From positions 1,674,001 to 1,738,000 of the forward strand of contig JAECYW010000016.1 in the NCBI GenBank assembly GCA_023014335.1: DNA of 64,000 nt, in the 5' to 3' direction. The DNA is from Galerina marginata. Its lineage: Eukaryota > Basidiomycota > Agaricomycetes > Agaricales > Galerinaceae. The notes beneath the pieces are model-generated. The model searched no databases. It was not told where the DNA came from and saw only the letters and a program-made list of their open reading frames with translations. Positions 38,255-49,859 of this stretch are shown one piece after another (position 1 is the stretch's first letter; each line of letters opens with the position of its first letter). Made by a program: the position numbers and the translations under genes.

Positions 38255-39557
38255 ATGCAGAGCGACGACGTGATTTGGTCGGTGATAAACCACCAGTTCT
38301 GCTCTTACAAAGTAAAGTGCGTGTTCTCTATCCTTAGTTCCCGGTAAACACTGACTTGCTTGTAGGACAACAACACAGAATTTTTGTAGGAACGAATATA
38401 ACGTTACCGGCCTGTGCAATCGTCAATCATGTCCTCTCGCCAATTCTCGATATGCCACTGTGCGGGAGAAAGAAGGTACTTGGTGGCCTTTTGCTATGGG
38501 GGTAACGCTCATTTTTTCAAAGGGATTCTGTACCTCTACGTGAAAACTATCGAACGTGCACATTCGCCTGCCCACATGTGGGAGCGTATAAAGCTTTCAA
38601 ACAGCTACGCCAAAGCTTTGGAACAAGTCAGCCTAATCCTTGTTTATATCATCCATCAGGGCTGATTCTTCCTCGAACAGATAGATGCTGAACTTATACA
38701 TTGGCCCAACTTCACGATCCACAAATGCAAGCAAAGAGTCACCAAGATTACCCAGTACCTCATCAAAATGCGACGCCTAAAACTGCGCCAACAGTGCGTA
38801 ATAGCTCTTTTTTTTAATTGCTTACGGGATCTCACCTCTACACCTTATTTCTCCAGGCCGAAACTGATTGGAGTGAAGAAGAAACTCGACCGACGCGAAG
38901 CAGTCCGAGAACGCAAGGCACTCTCAGCGGCACATCTGGAGCGTTCGATCGAAAAGGAACTCATCGAGCGTCTGAAGTCAAAAGCGTATGGAGACGCACC
39001 CCTCAACGTGAACGAAAATGTCTGGCAGGCGATCCTCGACCGCGAGCGGAATGGCGGGGACACTGAAAAGGCTGCGGCCGATCTGGAGCTAGAGGACGAC
39101 GAGACGGACGAAGAAGAGCTGGAGGATGAGATGGAGGATGAGTGGGGCGAGAGGGAGTTTGTGAGCGATGTTAGTGGTGATGAGGACGAGGATAGTTTGA
39201 GCGATCTTGAGGGTGTTGAGGTTCGTGTCTAATATCTCTCATGGGAGAAATGCAAACTGACATTGTTTTGCAGGACGATGGGTCGGACGAGGATAGTGAT
39301 AGCGAAGCCGACGACCAGGAGAATAGTGAACCTGAAGAAACTCCTGCAACATCGTCACTAGGAAAACGGAAGATTCCCCCGAAGCAGTTACCCAAGAAGA
39401 GACCCGACAAGAAACCGAAAAGTAAGTGAAACATATAGCACGAATGCGTCATGCTGACGACTCGTAATTTAATCCAGAAGGACCAAGGGTGGAAGTGGAA
39501 TACGAGCAAGAAATGGAGAGTGTGCCTATTTCAAAATCTGCTCTTGCCAATTGGTAG
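38255..39557 (+). CDS. MAK16: MAK16, 60S ribosome assembly factor (326 aa)
   Basis: Seven exons in phase: 38255-38316, 38366-38475, 38523-38626, 38681-38793, 38857-39220, 39274-39421, 39478-39557. The N-terminal 200 residues are strongly conserved: [36 protein letters not shown] with its cysteines, [14 protein letters not shown], and [16 protein letters not shown]. An acidic tract then a basic tail (KKRPDKKPK) and a final [10 protein letters not shown] follow. Mak16 is a nucleolar protein of early pre-60S particles that helps process 27S rRNA. Length and ends match the family, so the gene looks intact. Confidence 0.96.
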
Positions 39558-39747
39558 CATGTACGAATGGTATATTGTATTGGGTGCTATCGACATATAC
39601 TATTACGACGTATTAAAAATGGTCTGAACAACTGAAAGAAGATTCGCCACAGTTTCATAAAACAGTGGCCATGATTACAGGTATGTACATTATAATGAAC
39701 AGAGGTGGTGTTAGCGTGTGTCAGTGCAGTGTCCATTCCCAGAATCT

Positions 39748-40811
39748 TCATTGTGTTTTAGAGATTTTCTGCCGGCGATCCTCGATGTCCTTCCGCGTCA
39801 TTCGTGTTCCCAGTAGAGCATCCCAATGTACGAAAAATGGTTGGGAGAAATTAGATTTGATACCAATCACCTATTTGGATGCTTGAGTTTTTGCAGGGTC
39901 ATCGAAAGAAAAACAATTGGTTACCTGATGATGGATATCATGATAGTCCGCGTTGTTGCTGGTTAACATTTGGAGAGGATCCCAAGGGAGGGAGTATCCA
40001 CAGTGGTCGTCGACTGTTTTGAAGGTCGACATTGTGAAGAGGAAGAGGGCTTGACGGGTGCTCATTCGCGATGCCCATTCCGCGAGAAGGGCTCCGAGAG
40101 TGTCCAACAGAAACCCTTCCACTGGGTGATTGTATAACGATCCAAATGCATATGGAACGTAGAGTCTATGGTGCCAGGAGTGGAATTGCTTGTAGAGGAA
40201 CTTGTTGACGTGCATCAGCCTGTGCAGGAAGTACTGCCATGTGTCGATGATGAACCTTGGTAAAATATAATGAGACAAGGCATTTAGACGAACAAAGGAG
40301 ATGCTCACATTGCGACAAAGAGCTGAAACAAGGGTATTCCCCACCAATAGATAAAATCTGTCGTATGCGCGAGCACACGTGGGCTCAAGTGGCCTGCAAG
40401 CGCCCAAGAAAGCGCGGGCTGGATAAAGGTTGCAATGCGCCGCAGCTCCTGTGCGTGGTTCACGGAATGCACCTCCTCGCCGGCCATCCAGAACACGGCC
40501 AGGATTGTCTGAATGATCTGCTGGACGATGACCGCCCACACGACCTGCGAGCGCGTCGCGAGGTTCCGGGACGTGACCTCGCTTGACTCGTGGATCCTGT
40601 ACTTCTCCAGCCACTTCCAGCCGGACATGTCGAGATAGTGGAAGACGAGCGAGAGCGACCAGTAGGCGAGTACGGGGCCGACCACGACGAGTGTGACGTC
40701 CGAGACACTGTTGAGCAGTCTGGATTTTGGGGAGTAGTAGAATGGAAAGGAGGTGTGGGTGAAGCAGAGGGGGTCATGAGGGATTACGGAGGGACATATT
40801 GTCGTGTTCAT
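39748..40811 (-). CDS. SUR2: Sphinganine C4-hydroxylase, Sur2 type (318 aa)
   Basis: Three exons in phase: 40811-40309, 40255-39925, 39870-39748. Integral ER membrane di-iron hydroxylase of the fatty acid hydroxylase superfamily. The histidine boxes are visible: HRLMH, HSWHH and NADYHDIHHQ, plus DDHCGY and FFVHWD. The 318-residue length and the C-terminal TRMTRKDIEDRR fit Sur2 rather than the C-5 sterol desaturase Erg3. It would add the C4 hydroxyl that turns sphinganine into phytosphingosine. It converges with MAK16; the stop codons are 190 bp apart. Confidence 0.93.
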
Positions 40812-41131
40812 GGCGGGAGGAGAGATGCTGTTCAATTTTTCGGAGAGGCTTTATACGGTGATCAAGCTTACAGCCGTATGCGGCCGGCCAATAAAATGAA
40901 ACTGGCCATCGGAACATCCACACAACCTCGCCGATATTTGAATTTCACATTTTGGTAATGTATGATTACACCTCAGTATGCCAGTAAAGACGCATTGAAA
41001 CATGATACAACTATTTATTAAGATTCCCTAGGTGGTACAGCTTTGTCTTCTACCATGCAATAATTACCGTGCAAATATAACAATGTGGTGGATATGAGTG
41101 GATATGAGCAAAAAAAATGTCCTAGCAAAAC
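40812..41131. other. Intergenic, promoter of SUR2 and 3' flank of RCD1
   Basis: Both neighbours lie on minus: SUR2 starts at 40811 and RCD1 ends at 41132. A CTTTATACGG word about 40 bp before the SUR2 start may be a TATA element on the other strand. No gene is seen. Confidence 0.45.
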
Positions 41132-42439
41132 TTAGGGTTCGTTTAGGTTATTCAAGAGCGTCGTGAGGCATCGTTTTGTGACCATGTCGCCCTGTTAGAT
41201 TATCATTAGCAATGTCCAGGCTCGGGAAATGTTGGAGGCTTACTTTCAAGAGCGTGCTAAAGGTCTGGTCTCGTAGCGGCTCCGGTAAGCAAGCACGTAG
41301 AGCCTCGCGTGCCCTGTACACAAAGGAGATGAGGAGCAAGTCAAGAAAGGCTAAACGATGACATACCGCAGGTTGTCGCTGAGGCGCAAATAGCAGCGAA
41401 CGACATGTTTTAGCAGTCGCACCGCTTGTGTCTCAACAAGCTGGTTGACCATGTTGCTTAGAACAGTGCCGACGGCGTAGAACCGCTCATAGGTATGGCA
41501 GATATACGTCAGGCCCGTCTCGTCCAGCAGGATCTTTTGCACAATAAAAATGGCGACAGTTTTTGACAACTCCGATCCAGTCTCCATGATTCGCAGACAG
41601 AGGGGTATGATTTCTGTTGACAGCAGGAAGTGGATGACGGTGTTGTTGTCATTTTGCTAGGCGGAATGGACGTAATCAGCTTTCAATTTGCGCTGTCAAA
41701 GGGGGCCTGGGGGACTTACTTTGACGAGGGCCCCGATAACACCCAGGGACGTCAGGCGAAGGTATTCGAAGGGGCGTGTTTTTGAGGTCGTGTTGAGAAA
41801 TGGATACAGGAATAAGGGTATATGGGCTAGACGAGAGTGCATCAGCGCACCGAAGCGAATAGAAGTCATTCTTGTTACCGTTCAGAAAGAGCTGGCGGGT
41901 TTCGGTGTGGGACGCTACACATTGAAGCAACGCCAGCGCATTGCAGACTCGATTTGATACATGGGCGGTAAGATTTGGCGGAGAGAGCAGCGGATAAACG
42001 GACACGATCTCCTGCAAAAGCGCGGGCATGACGCCTTCACGCGCGTGCCAGATTAGACCCGGAGCTAGCACCAGCCTAGGGGGATGCACCCACCGAAAGA
42101 GTGCCACAGAATGAGGGCCAGATCGTCGTACTGTTCACGCTTCTTGCTGAGCTCGAGCAGGGCGCCCTCCCGCGCGGCGTGGTTCATGAGGTCAATAACG
42201 AGGGCGTATATTTTTCCATCTTCATGCAGCCCGACGTTGTGCCCCAGCAGTGCGGCGTTGTTAGGAAATCCCGGCGGGAGCTGTTGCCCCTGGGCAGAGG
42301 GTGCCGTGAGCGGTGGTGTCTCTGAGAAACCGGAGAGCCCTCTGCTGTAATTTGAGAAGCCGTTGCCCTGTTGCTGTAGATAAGATAGAGGTTTGGGGGA
42401 TACGAGGCCCGCCATGGCGAGGGTGGTGGAGGTGCTCAT
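41132..42439 (-). CDS. RCD1: Rcd1/CNOT9 (Caf40) subunit of CCR4-NOT (342 aa)
   Basis: Six exons in phase: 42439-42094, 42034-41879, 41826-41720, 41656-41367, 41313-41244, 41191-41132. A variable Gln/Pro/Gly N-terminus of about 65 residues is followed by the nearly invariant armadillo-repeat fold. Blocks seen include [68 protein letters not shown] and [17 protein letters not shown]9 is a scaffold of the CCR4-NOT deadenylase and binds RNA-binding proteins and repressors to direct mRNA decay. The gene looks intact and is one of the most certain calls here. Confidence 0.97.
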
Positions 42440-42553
42440 CCAAGTCAACTTTAGTGGCCGCGTAACACTTATGGTCACACGTGTCACGACGGGTATGGTA
42501 TGGTTTCCTTTGGTATCCTACATTGGTTCTACAATACATAATTTACATTCATT

Positions 42554-44902
42554 CTACAGTCCAGCTGCGACCTTAAATAGCCCCAGGATCTTGTACTACA
42601 CACAGCAAAAAATCAGACATAATTTAGAGTGCTCGTGAAACCAGGCTCACCTTTTCTTCCTCGGAGTCGGCGTACATCGACCAATGGTCATCGGAATGCC
42701 CGTTCTTGAACTCGACCACAAAAGCGAAAGCAATGGCTTCCAGGTCGTCGTAACCTTCATTCCATTCCTTCAGACCACGGAGTTTGCCTCGCAGGTCAAC
42801 CTCTTCCAATGGAGTTGTAATTTCCTGTAAATCGGTCAATACTAATCGGACAGAAATCTTTAGTCTGCTCACCTTGGGACTTCGATATAAAAATACAGTT
42901 TTCCCCGCAAATTTGTAGAAGCGCCGCTTCCACGAGAGACCATCTTTACTCTGGACCGTAATCCAGCCCGTAAGCTCCGACTCAGCTGCGGTGCCTTTGG
43001 CCTTGGCTTCGGCTTGCTGGATTTTCTTCTTCCGTTCGGCCTCTTCTCGTCTTTTTGCAGCCTCTGCTTGGCGCGCAGCAGCCTCTTCCTTCTTTGCTTG
43101 CTCCTTCCGCCACTCCTCCAGCCGCCGATGTTCTTCCAGCCGTCGTTCCCTGTCGACTTTCCTTCGATCCTCAAGGGACCGACGCCGCTGCTCGTCGTCC
43201 TCCTGTTCAAGTCTCTCTCTTCGCTTTCGCTCAGCCGTAATGCGCCGTATCTCCTGTTCGACCTCAGCCTTCCGCCGGGCTTCCTCCTCCGCCTCTTGTT
43301 TTATCAGCTCCTCTTTCTCCAGTTTTATCCGACGCTGCCGCTCTGCCTCCTCCTCCAATGCCTCCCGCTCTTCCTTCTCCCTTTGCAGTTGAAGTTCCCG
43401 CCGCCGCCGCGCTCTCTCCGCAGGGTCGTTAGGGAGCGTTGCCTCGTGCGCCCATTTGCCTCGCAACGGGAGGGTAAACGCATTCGCTTGCTCGTCCTGC
43501 TCCTGCTCCACGACCAAGTCCTGGGAGCCCTTTACATGTGAAATAACCGCGAAATCGGACATGCTACGCGAGCGCTGTCGACGCACGGCGGGGTATGCTG
43601 TTGAGGGTAGTGGAGAGGAGTTTGACAGCTGCACGGGGAATATATTTCTATCTTTGGGAGGCGTGGGTGGTGGTAGATCGCTTTCCAAGCCTTCTGTTGT
43701 ATTCTTCTTTCGCCGGAGGAAATTGGTGAAGCGGCTACCTCCTTTCGCTGGTAAGGGAGGAACGGGCGGAATATCGGGTAGGGCTTGGGGTGCGTATGTT
43801 GCTGTGAACGATCGTCGGGGCATGGCTTCGATTCGAGGAATGGCTTCTGGCGGCGTTGACTTTGTTCTTACGGGCTGAAAGGCGCGAGTAGAAGGGACAA
43901 TATCGCGATTCTCAGGTAGTGGCTTATTGGTGGCGTCGGCGAGTTGAGATTGATGGCCTCTGTTGGTGATATCAGATGTGGTACTGGGATCGCGTATGGG
44001 TTGCTGGGACTTTGCTCGGACTGGCTGGAGAGCGCGAGGAGGTACAGAAGAAACGATTTCGTAGTGTTCCGATGAGGACTTGGGAGTGGCGTTGCTGTCG
44101 TGGTTGGTAGAAGAAAGAGGTGGTTTAGAATTGATTGCGGGTTGGGACTTTTGTCGAGCCGGCTGGAGAACACGAGGTCTTGCAGGGGAAACAGTGTCGC
44201 GTTGCTCCGTTAAGGGTTTCTTGGGAGGGTTGGCGATGTGAGATTGAATGTCGGTGTTAACAGAAGGAAAGGCGGCCTCGGGATTGACGATAGCTTGGTG
44301 GATATTGTGGGCGGTGAGCAAAGAAAGGCTGTCGACCGTGAAGATAGTTTGGTGTCGCTAAGAGAACAATGAACAATAAATGGGGTGTCGCTACGAACAA
44401 TGGGAGGAGTAGAAACGAACCTTAAATATGGTTCCCACTCGTCGTGAATGCACCAAGGCTCGTGCTACATAACATGACGATCGGGTTGTCAGCCATATTT
44501 CGTGCTTATAGATGGATATGGAAATGCACCTCGTTTGACTCCAAGGACATGGGGCGGTATATAGTTGATTATAATGAAGCCGGGGTCGACGTCAAGCTCT
44601 TCGCAGTAAAATGCAATAAAAACCTCGTTCAGATCGGCCAGCTTGGTTTTCAGCTCTTCAAGGCCCTCGTTGCCAAAGGAGTGCAAGCCCATTTCATCAT
44701 ACTAAGTAGGCGGCGGAATCAATCTAGTAGTTTGAAATTGATAAAAAACCCGTTCCTCACCAAGTCGGTGACATAATGTAGAAGAAGCCTGTTGAGAAGA
44801 AGGATTTATACAAGGCCGAGAATACAAGGCTGCTGCTCACCAGTTATTATTGTGATCGAGTATTGATGAATAGGCGGACATGACAGCGGCTGGATCGGAC
44901 AT
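42554..44902 (-). CDS. ADF-H, coiled-coil and PH domain protein (668 aa)
   Basis: Seven exons in phase: 44902-44841, 44788-44761, 44701-44530, 44464-44421, 44357-42873, 42824-42651, 42595-42554. Residues 1 to about 130 form an actin-depolymerising-factor homology domain (LLLHYVTDLYDEMGL, KTKLADLNEVFIAFYC, RARALVHSRRVGTIFK). A Pro/Ser-rich disordered region with PPVPPLPAK motifs follows. A long Glu/Arg/Lys coiled coil (about 370-510) comes next, then a C-terminal PH domain (ELTGWITVQSKDG...WKRRFYKF...HWSMYADSEEEK). The combination suggests a membrane-linked adaptor at actin patches, comparable in job to Abp1/drebrin-like proteins though without an SH3 domain. It lies head-to-tail with RCD1, with 115 bp between them. 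Confidence 0.85.
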
Positions 44903-45307
44903 GCTGAACGCCATAATTACAGAGAATAGAATGCCACCGGGGCAGGTTACAGTACAGGTGGTGGACGTAGAAGAGAATTAAATATTGATTCCACGTGTGT
45001 CGGACAATGACAGCTTTAACAATGATCGCTCCTTCCTCTTATACCACCTGGCTGGAACTGTGTTCCTTGACTCCGTTTCGTCACCGCTGGCTGCCGACTA
45101 GCAGGCTTCGCAATCGCACAGTTCGACAAAGTCCTAATTTTACAGGAGTACCGAAAATGACGCGTTTGTACTGGAGATCTCGTTGATGAGACACACTCTC
45201 GCCTGAGATGACGGGGACTTCAACGCGCAGAGCGATTTAACTTTCGCAAATCTGCATATTATGGAAACTTACCTTCTTCTCCTATGTTCTGCATGGCTCA
45301 ACCACAG
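44903..45307. other. Divergent gap between the ADF-H gene and the crinkler-like relic
   Basis: Promoter of the ADF-H gene on minus and the lost 5' end of the relic on plus. A plus-strand frame at 44995-45186 has no motif. Confidence 0.4.
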
Positions 45308-46815
45308 TGTTCGCCGTGGATCTGGACACCGCTGCAGATGCTGATGTATACGATATGAAGATGAAGGCATTTCATGATCTCGACCAGCTCAATTTTCCGA
45401 TGGTAGAGGATATACAACCTACTCATATCGAACTTCCACGTTTGAAAGGTGCGCCAGTTGCAACTCGATAATCTCTGTTACTCACTGTTCTTCGACAGCG
45501 TCGTATAGCGGAGCGGTGGGACCGATATGTACAGGTGCTTCATGAGCGACTACCGCAGCTCTCCGAAGAATTCTGCGTCAAGATGGATGATATTCTGTCC
45601 CAAAAATTTGAGGAAGGGGCCCTTGACGGCCACACTTATGTTGTTGTGCAACTTCCTGGTGAGTGTTAGTAACACGTCATTTTGATCCCACTTAACAGTC
45701 TTCATTAGTATCCAATACAACCATACAACAGATCGCCCACCCCGTTATACAGAACCGCCCATTCCGCCACTCCCGCGTACGCAAAGCGAAGACCCATTCA
45801 TTCTGGCTTAAACAGGCCCTAGCGTTGACTGCCTCACAACGAAATACCGTTTCAGTGCTATATATCAAAGGCTGGATAGGCAAAAGTTCACTCATGTTTG
45901 TATATGTCATTGTGTAAATGCGTTCACTTTCTGACAACCCCAACCAGGTTCGTGATACTCCTGCAAGGGAAAACCCACGCTAGCCCAATTGCTTCACCTG
46001 TTTATCAATGAATGCGAACCGCCACCCTAGTCATCCTTGTCCAGGTTGGCCAGTGGACCAGACAGTTTACGTTGGCCTGAATTGGACAATGTAACTTCAA
46101 AGCAAGAGCTGGGACCAAGAAGGTTTTCATTTGCGACGAAGCGCAGGTGTCGTACAAGGATTCATACTTCTTCAAAAATCTAATATCCTTCCCTGAACGT
46201 CGAGCCATTGTGTTCTCGCGCTATGGAAGGCCAATGTCGCACTGCTATACGGATAGGGCACTGCTCTTCGTTCCCGAAAAGCAAGTGATCGCCCTGCACC
46301 CTATTTGACAGCAAGAGGATGCTCTCCCACTTGTCGGGCCTCTGTTTACGTTGACAGAATTCGACGAACCGGTCGCGAAATTGTTTCCCTCTCCACAATA
46401 TTGCTTCGACTCCTCCTCCTTTGACATCGTGTTTGATGGCACTGGAGGACATGTTGGACCAGCTCAAGGTTTGGTAAGAGGTGTTGTCACTGACGATGTA
46501 ACTGGTCGTTTTTCAATGCGGATGACTAGTCTAACGTCCTATTTCAGGCCAACCGAGTTGGACCTGTCTATAGAGCAGCCGGCTTTTTTACATCTGATTC
46601 ATTTCGTGACGTCAACCTCAACATATTCATACAGCGACGTGAAATCTGTGATAGTGATGCCACCGAACTCGATCCTCCAGAACGTCCTATTCAAACACAT
46701 CTTCAATCGCATACGCCACGATGGCTATATACGACAAAATGATAGTGAAGACGACAAAACGGCGCTCGAAGTGTCCAATGGCTCCACTCCGATATGCTCA
46801 CTGACGCCTACCTAA
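45308..46815 (+). pseudogene. Decayed crinkler (CRN)-like gene with P-loop region
   Basis: The first piece reads FAVDLDTAADADVYDMK and so on, resembling the ubiquitin-like N-terminal domain of crinkler proteins, ending HTYVVVQLP. After an intron (about 45661-45710) the frame continues to an imperfect Walker A region (YIKGWIGKSSLM); the first glycine of the motif is lost. It then stops at about 45918. Further on, KVFICDEAQVSYKDSYFF resembles the Walker B/DEAQxSY block of the CRN NTPase. ERRAIVFSRYG and FDEPVAKLFP...GGHVG also fit. Stop codons lie between these blocks and I found no full set of introns removing them. The family is widespread in basidiomycetes. It is best read as a recently inactivated copy; an intact gene with odd introns is less likely. 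Confidence 0.6.
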
Positions 46816-47387
46816 CGATGTTGGTTAAGCTTTTGCATCGCCGCTCCACGCTTGGTATGTAGGGTGGAAGCTGGTGATGTAGAATAGTGCAAGACCCGCG
46901 ATGCCTCATGATACAACCGGCATCGTCAAGATTGGGATTCAGGTCTTTCCGTACTTTCCGGCACCTCCGAATGCTATTATCAGGAAACCTAGAATCTGGC
47001 CAGCTTTTGTCCAACCTCATTCGAGTGTTGCCCATGATATTTTCATAATTTTGTTTTCCTTGGAGGTTAGATTATGAATAAACGAGCCTATTTACATCGA
47101 AGACCAGCTTATTTACGTCCAATCGGTTATGAGATGTGTCTTCCTGCGCTTTATCCTACGGCTCCGACTACCTATTACTTAGTATCGGCACAGGAAGTAC
47201 TACTCTCATATAAGTAGTGGAATGCATGAACCAACCCCGAGCTACCCAGAGAAATCCAGGCTGCACGTGCAACAATGGCAACCCTTGATCGCGTCCCGAC
47301 ATCGCCAGCTCTCTCTTCTCAGGACAAGTCGATGACTGATGTATCCAACCGCCCTCTCTCCTCTCATTCCACCTCCAGGCTGGAACC
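46816..47387. other. Intergenic before the DUF1295 gene
   Basis: No coding sequence recognised. The last 100 bp before 47388 are rich in C and T and should be the leader of the next gene. Confidence 0.5.
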
Positions 47388-49049
47388 ATGTCTCCTGTTC
47401 ATGCTCTTGACCGATATTATCTCGCTTTAACCCTTCTTGTCACTGTCGGATATCAACTAGCTGGCTTTGCGATCGCATGGACTTTGCAGTTTGACAAGAT
47501 CACAGACTTTACTGGAGGCATGGTCATTTAGTCGTTTTGTACCATCTCTGGCTGACCCCCTTTCTTCTGCATAGGCTCGAACTTTTTCTTTCTAGGTAAC
47601 CTAACCTATTGAAAGCCCTGTTAAAACCTTCTCACCTAACCATAGCTCTCTTGACTTTGCTGGCCGGAAATACCTTTCATGCTAGAAATATCGGTTAGTC
47701 CTTGCAACCCGGCTGTACCCCCTATTCAACACGAATTTCCTGGTCTATCATTAGTGGCTAGTGTTCTAGTGATGGTTTGGGCTGTTAGAATCGGTGGTAC
47801 GTTATTCGCGAAGACAATTGAAGCTGGTGATTTTATGACGACGTAAACGCGTTTAGGCTTTCTCCTTTTCCGTGTCTTGAAGATGGGCAGCGACAGCCGC
47901 TTCGACGAAATCCGTTCGCACTTCTGGAAGTTCTTCGGTATGCATGATCTTCTCAAAATACATGGATATTGTCTCACTGTAGTTTCATTGTATTTCCCGT
48001 ATTTTAGCGTTCTGGGTTGGTAAGCTTACATCTCGTTTCATTTGTTATAATACCATATTAACGGCTATCTACCACTTGAAAGCACAAATGCTTTGGGTCC
48101 GTCTCGTTCATTACCCTTGTTCCCAAGTATTTAAAATTGAACTCCTCAAAGATCTGGACCGTCTCCCTACCTTTGACCATCCTCAACTCCCCTGCCGTCT
48201 CTGACCTGAATAACGGAGGTTCCAACCCAAGTTTCGGCACCTCTCGTGATATCGCTGGAATTGTTCTTTGGGGGCTTGGTTTCGTGATCGAAACAGTGGG
48301 AGATGCGCAAAAGGTAATTCAAGCCCATACTTCGGATGATCTTTTTGCCATAGGCACTTACTCAACTTCCAGTATCATTATAAAGCCAACAAAGTTATTC
48401 CAAGGAGCCAGCCAACGAATGTAACTGCCTTCCTTGATTTGTTTTGGGAGAACATTACCTAATCCGTTTCCTCACTCGTAGAAAGGCCTTTGGGGGTGGT
48501 CCCGACACCCACCATACTTTGGAGAGTAAGTTGGTCTACAGTGGTGCATCGAGGGATAATACTTACACTCTTTCCAGGATAATCTGCTGGTGGGGCATCT
48601 GGATACTCTGCCTATCACCAACAACAAACGGTCATCTATCGTCCTCCGCTCGAGCGGCTCAGTATGGAGCCATTATGTCGCCAATATTTACTCTATTGTA
48701 AGGACCAATGATTGCCCCCTGAACCTTGTATACATGACTAACTAAAAATCGCAGACTTCTTATGTTCGGCTCAGGCGTTCCAACGGCCGAGAAGCCCACT
48801 GCAAAGCGATTCTACCTCCTCTCGCACGGACCCGATGCACGAGAAGAGGATGCACACGCCTGGGATGGTTACAAGGAGTATCTTCGACAGACGTCCATCC
48901 TCATCCCACTCCCGCCGTTCTTGTACAGGCCCCTCCCGAGGATCGTGAAGAAGACGGTTTTGCTCGATTTTCCTGTATTTCACTTTGATGAGGACATAGA
49001 TGGGGCGGCTGCCTTGCAGGAAGCGAAGAGACGGCAGGAGGAAGAGTAA
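47388..49049 (+). CDS. DUF1295 / steroid 5-alpha-reductase-like membrane protein (338 aa)
   Basis: Twelve exons in phase: 47388-47517, 47575-47595, 47646-47693, 47755-47796, 47857-47937, 48008-48019, 48083-48096, 48152-48313, 48373-48420, 48482-48525, 48578-48697, 48755-49049. The product is a multi-helix membrane protein. The N-terminal helices include YQLAGFAIAWTLQFDKITD and WAVRIGGFLLFRV. The conserved C-terminal core has GDAQKYHYKAN, GLWGWSRHPPYFGEI and WWGIWI, as in DUF1295 and the 5-alpha-reductase C-terminal fold. That fold usually binds NADPH and reduces a lipid double bond; the substrate here is unknown. Exons of 12 and 14 nt are needed, and the first intron uses a GC donor. A decayed copy follows at 49860-50905. 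Confidence 0.9.
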
Positions 49050-49859
49050 GGCTTGCGAGGGAGGTGTGTGCATGTATGATGTACTTCTTGTATACTTTTG
49101 GGTAGGCAGTTGTGGGTTTCTTTAAATGTTTCGCAGCCTTCCTGAGATAAAGTCCTTGAGTATGAAGCTGGTAAACGCGATCCAGATGGTCGGCTGCCTG
49201 AATTCTCATTCATGAAGCCACGTCCGTCAGCCATAGCATTATGACATCCCCGTTGCACTTCAAATTCCATTTGGCTTTCCTTGCCACATGACAGGTGAAT
49301 TGTCCACAAACATATAAGATACGGATGTACTGGCTCTCGAAGGTATTTACCCTCTTTGAAATAAAAGGACATGTTCACTATATAACTGCAGAGAAATGGC
49401 GACGAGGCGAAGTATGGGAGGCTGCCTCTTTAGATGACAAAAGACGGCAAAAGGTGGAGTAAGGCTTGGAGGACAGAAGATGAATGCATGTAAATTTAAA
49501 AGCACTGCATTGCACATGTCCTGATGACGGGCCCGGGACACGTTTGTCAGCGCTAGATAGAGGAGTAAGACGAAACGGGCAAGAAAATATGAATTTTTAA
49601 TTTTTTAAGTACACGAGGCTCAAGGATGGCTCGAGGAGAGGTGGTTTTTCGAATAAAATCCGTCTGCTGTGAGATCAAGGCGCACGATGCAGTGTTATAT
49701 TTTGACTGGTACAATATAAGCGCCGGGCGCTAAACCCAGTCGGGAGTTCCCGTGATCTCCTTATCGTTTCAACCCCAACAAATCACCTTTACTATTTAAC
49801 CACATACTCCATTAACATGCACTGGCAGCAGATGGACTTGCTTAGAAAGGTAAAGTGAA
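49050..49859. other. Spacer between the DUF1295 gene and its decayed copy
   Basis: No gene seen. It contains the 3' UTR of the active gene and the unrecognisable 5' part of the relic. Confidence 0.45.

Noticed and set aside
43014..43878. Plus-strand open frames rich in Ser/Leu opposite the coiled coil
   Set aside because: Shadow of the Glu/Arg/Lys coiled-coil codons of the minus-strand ADF-H/PH gene.
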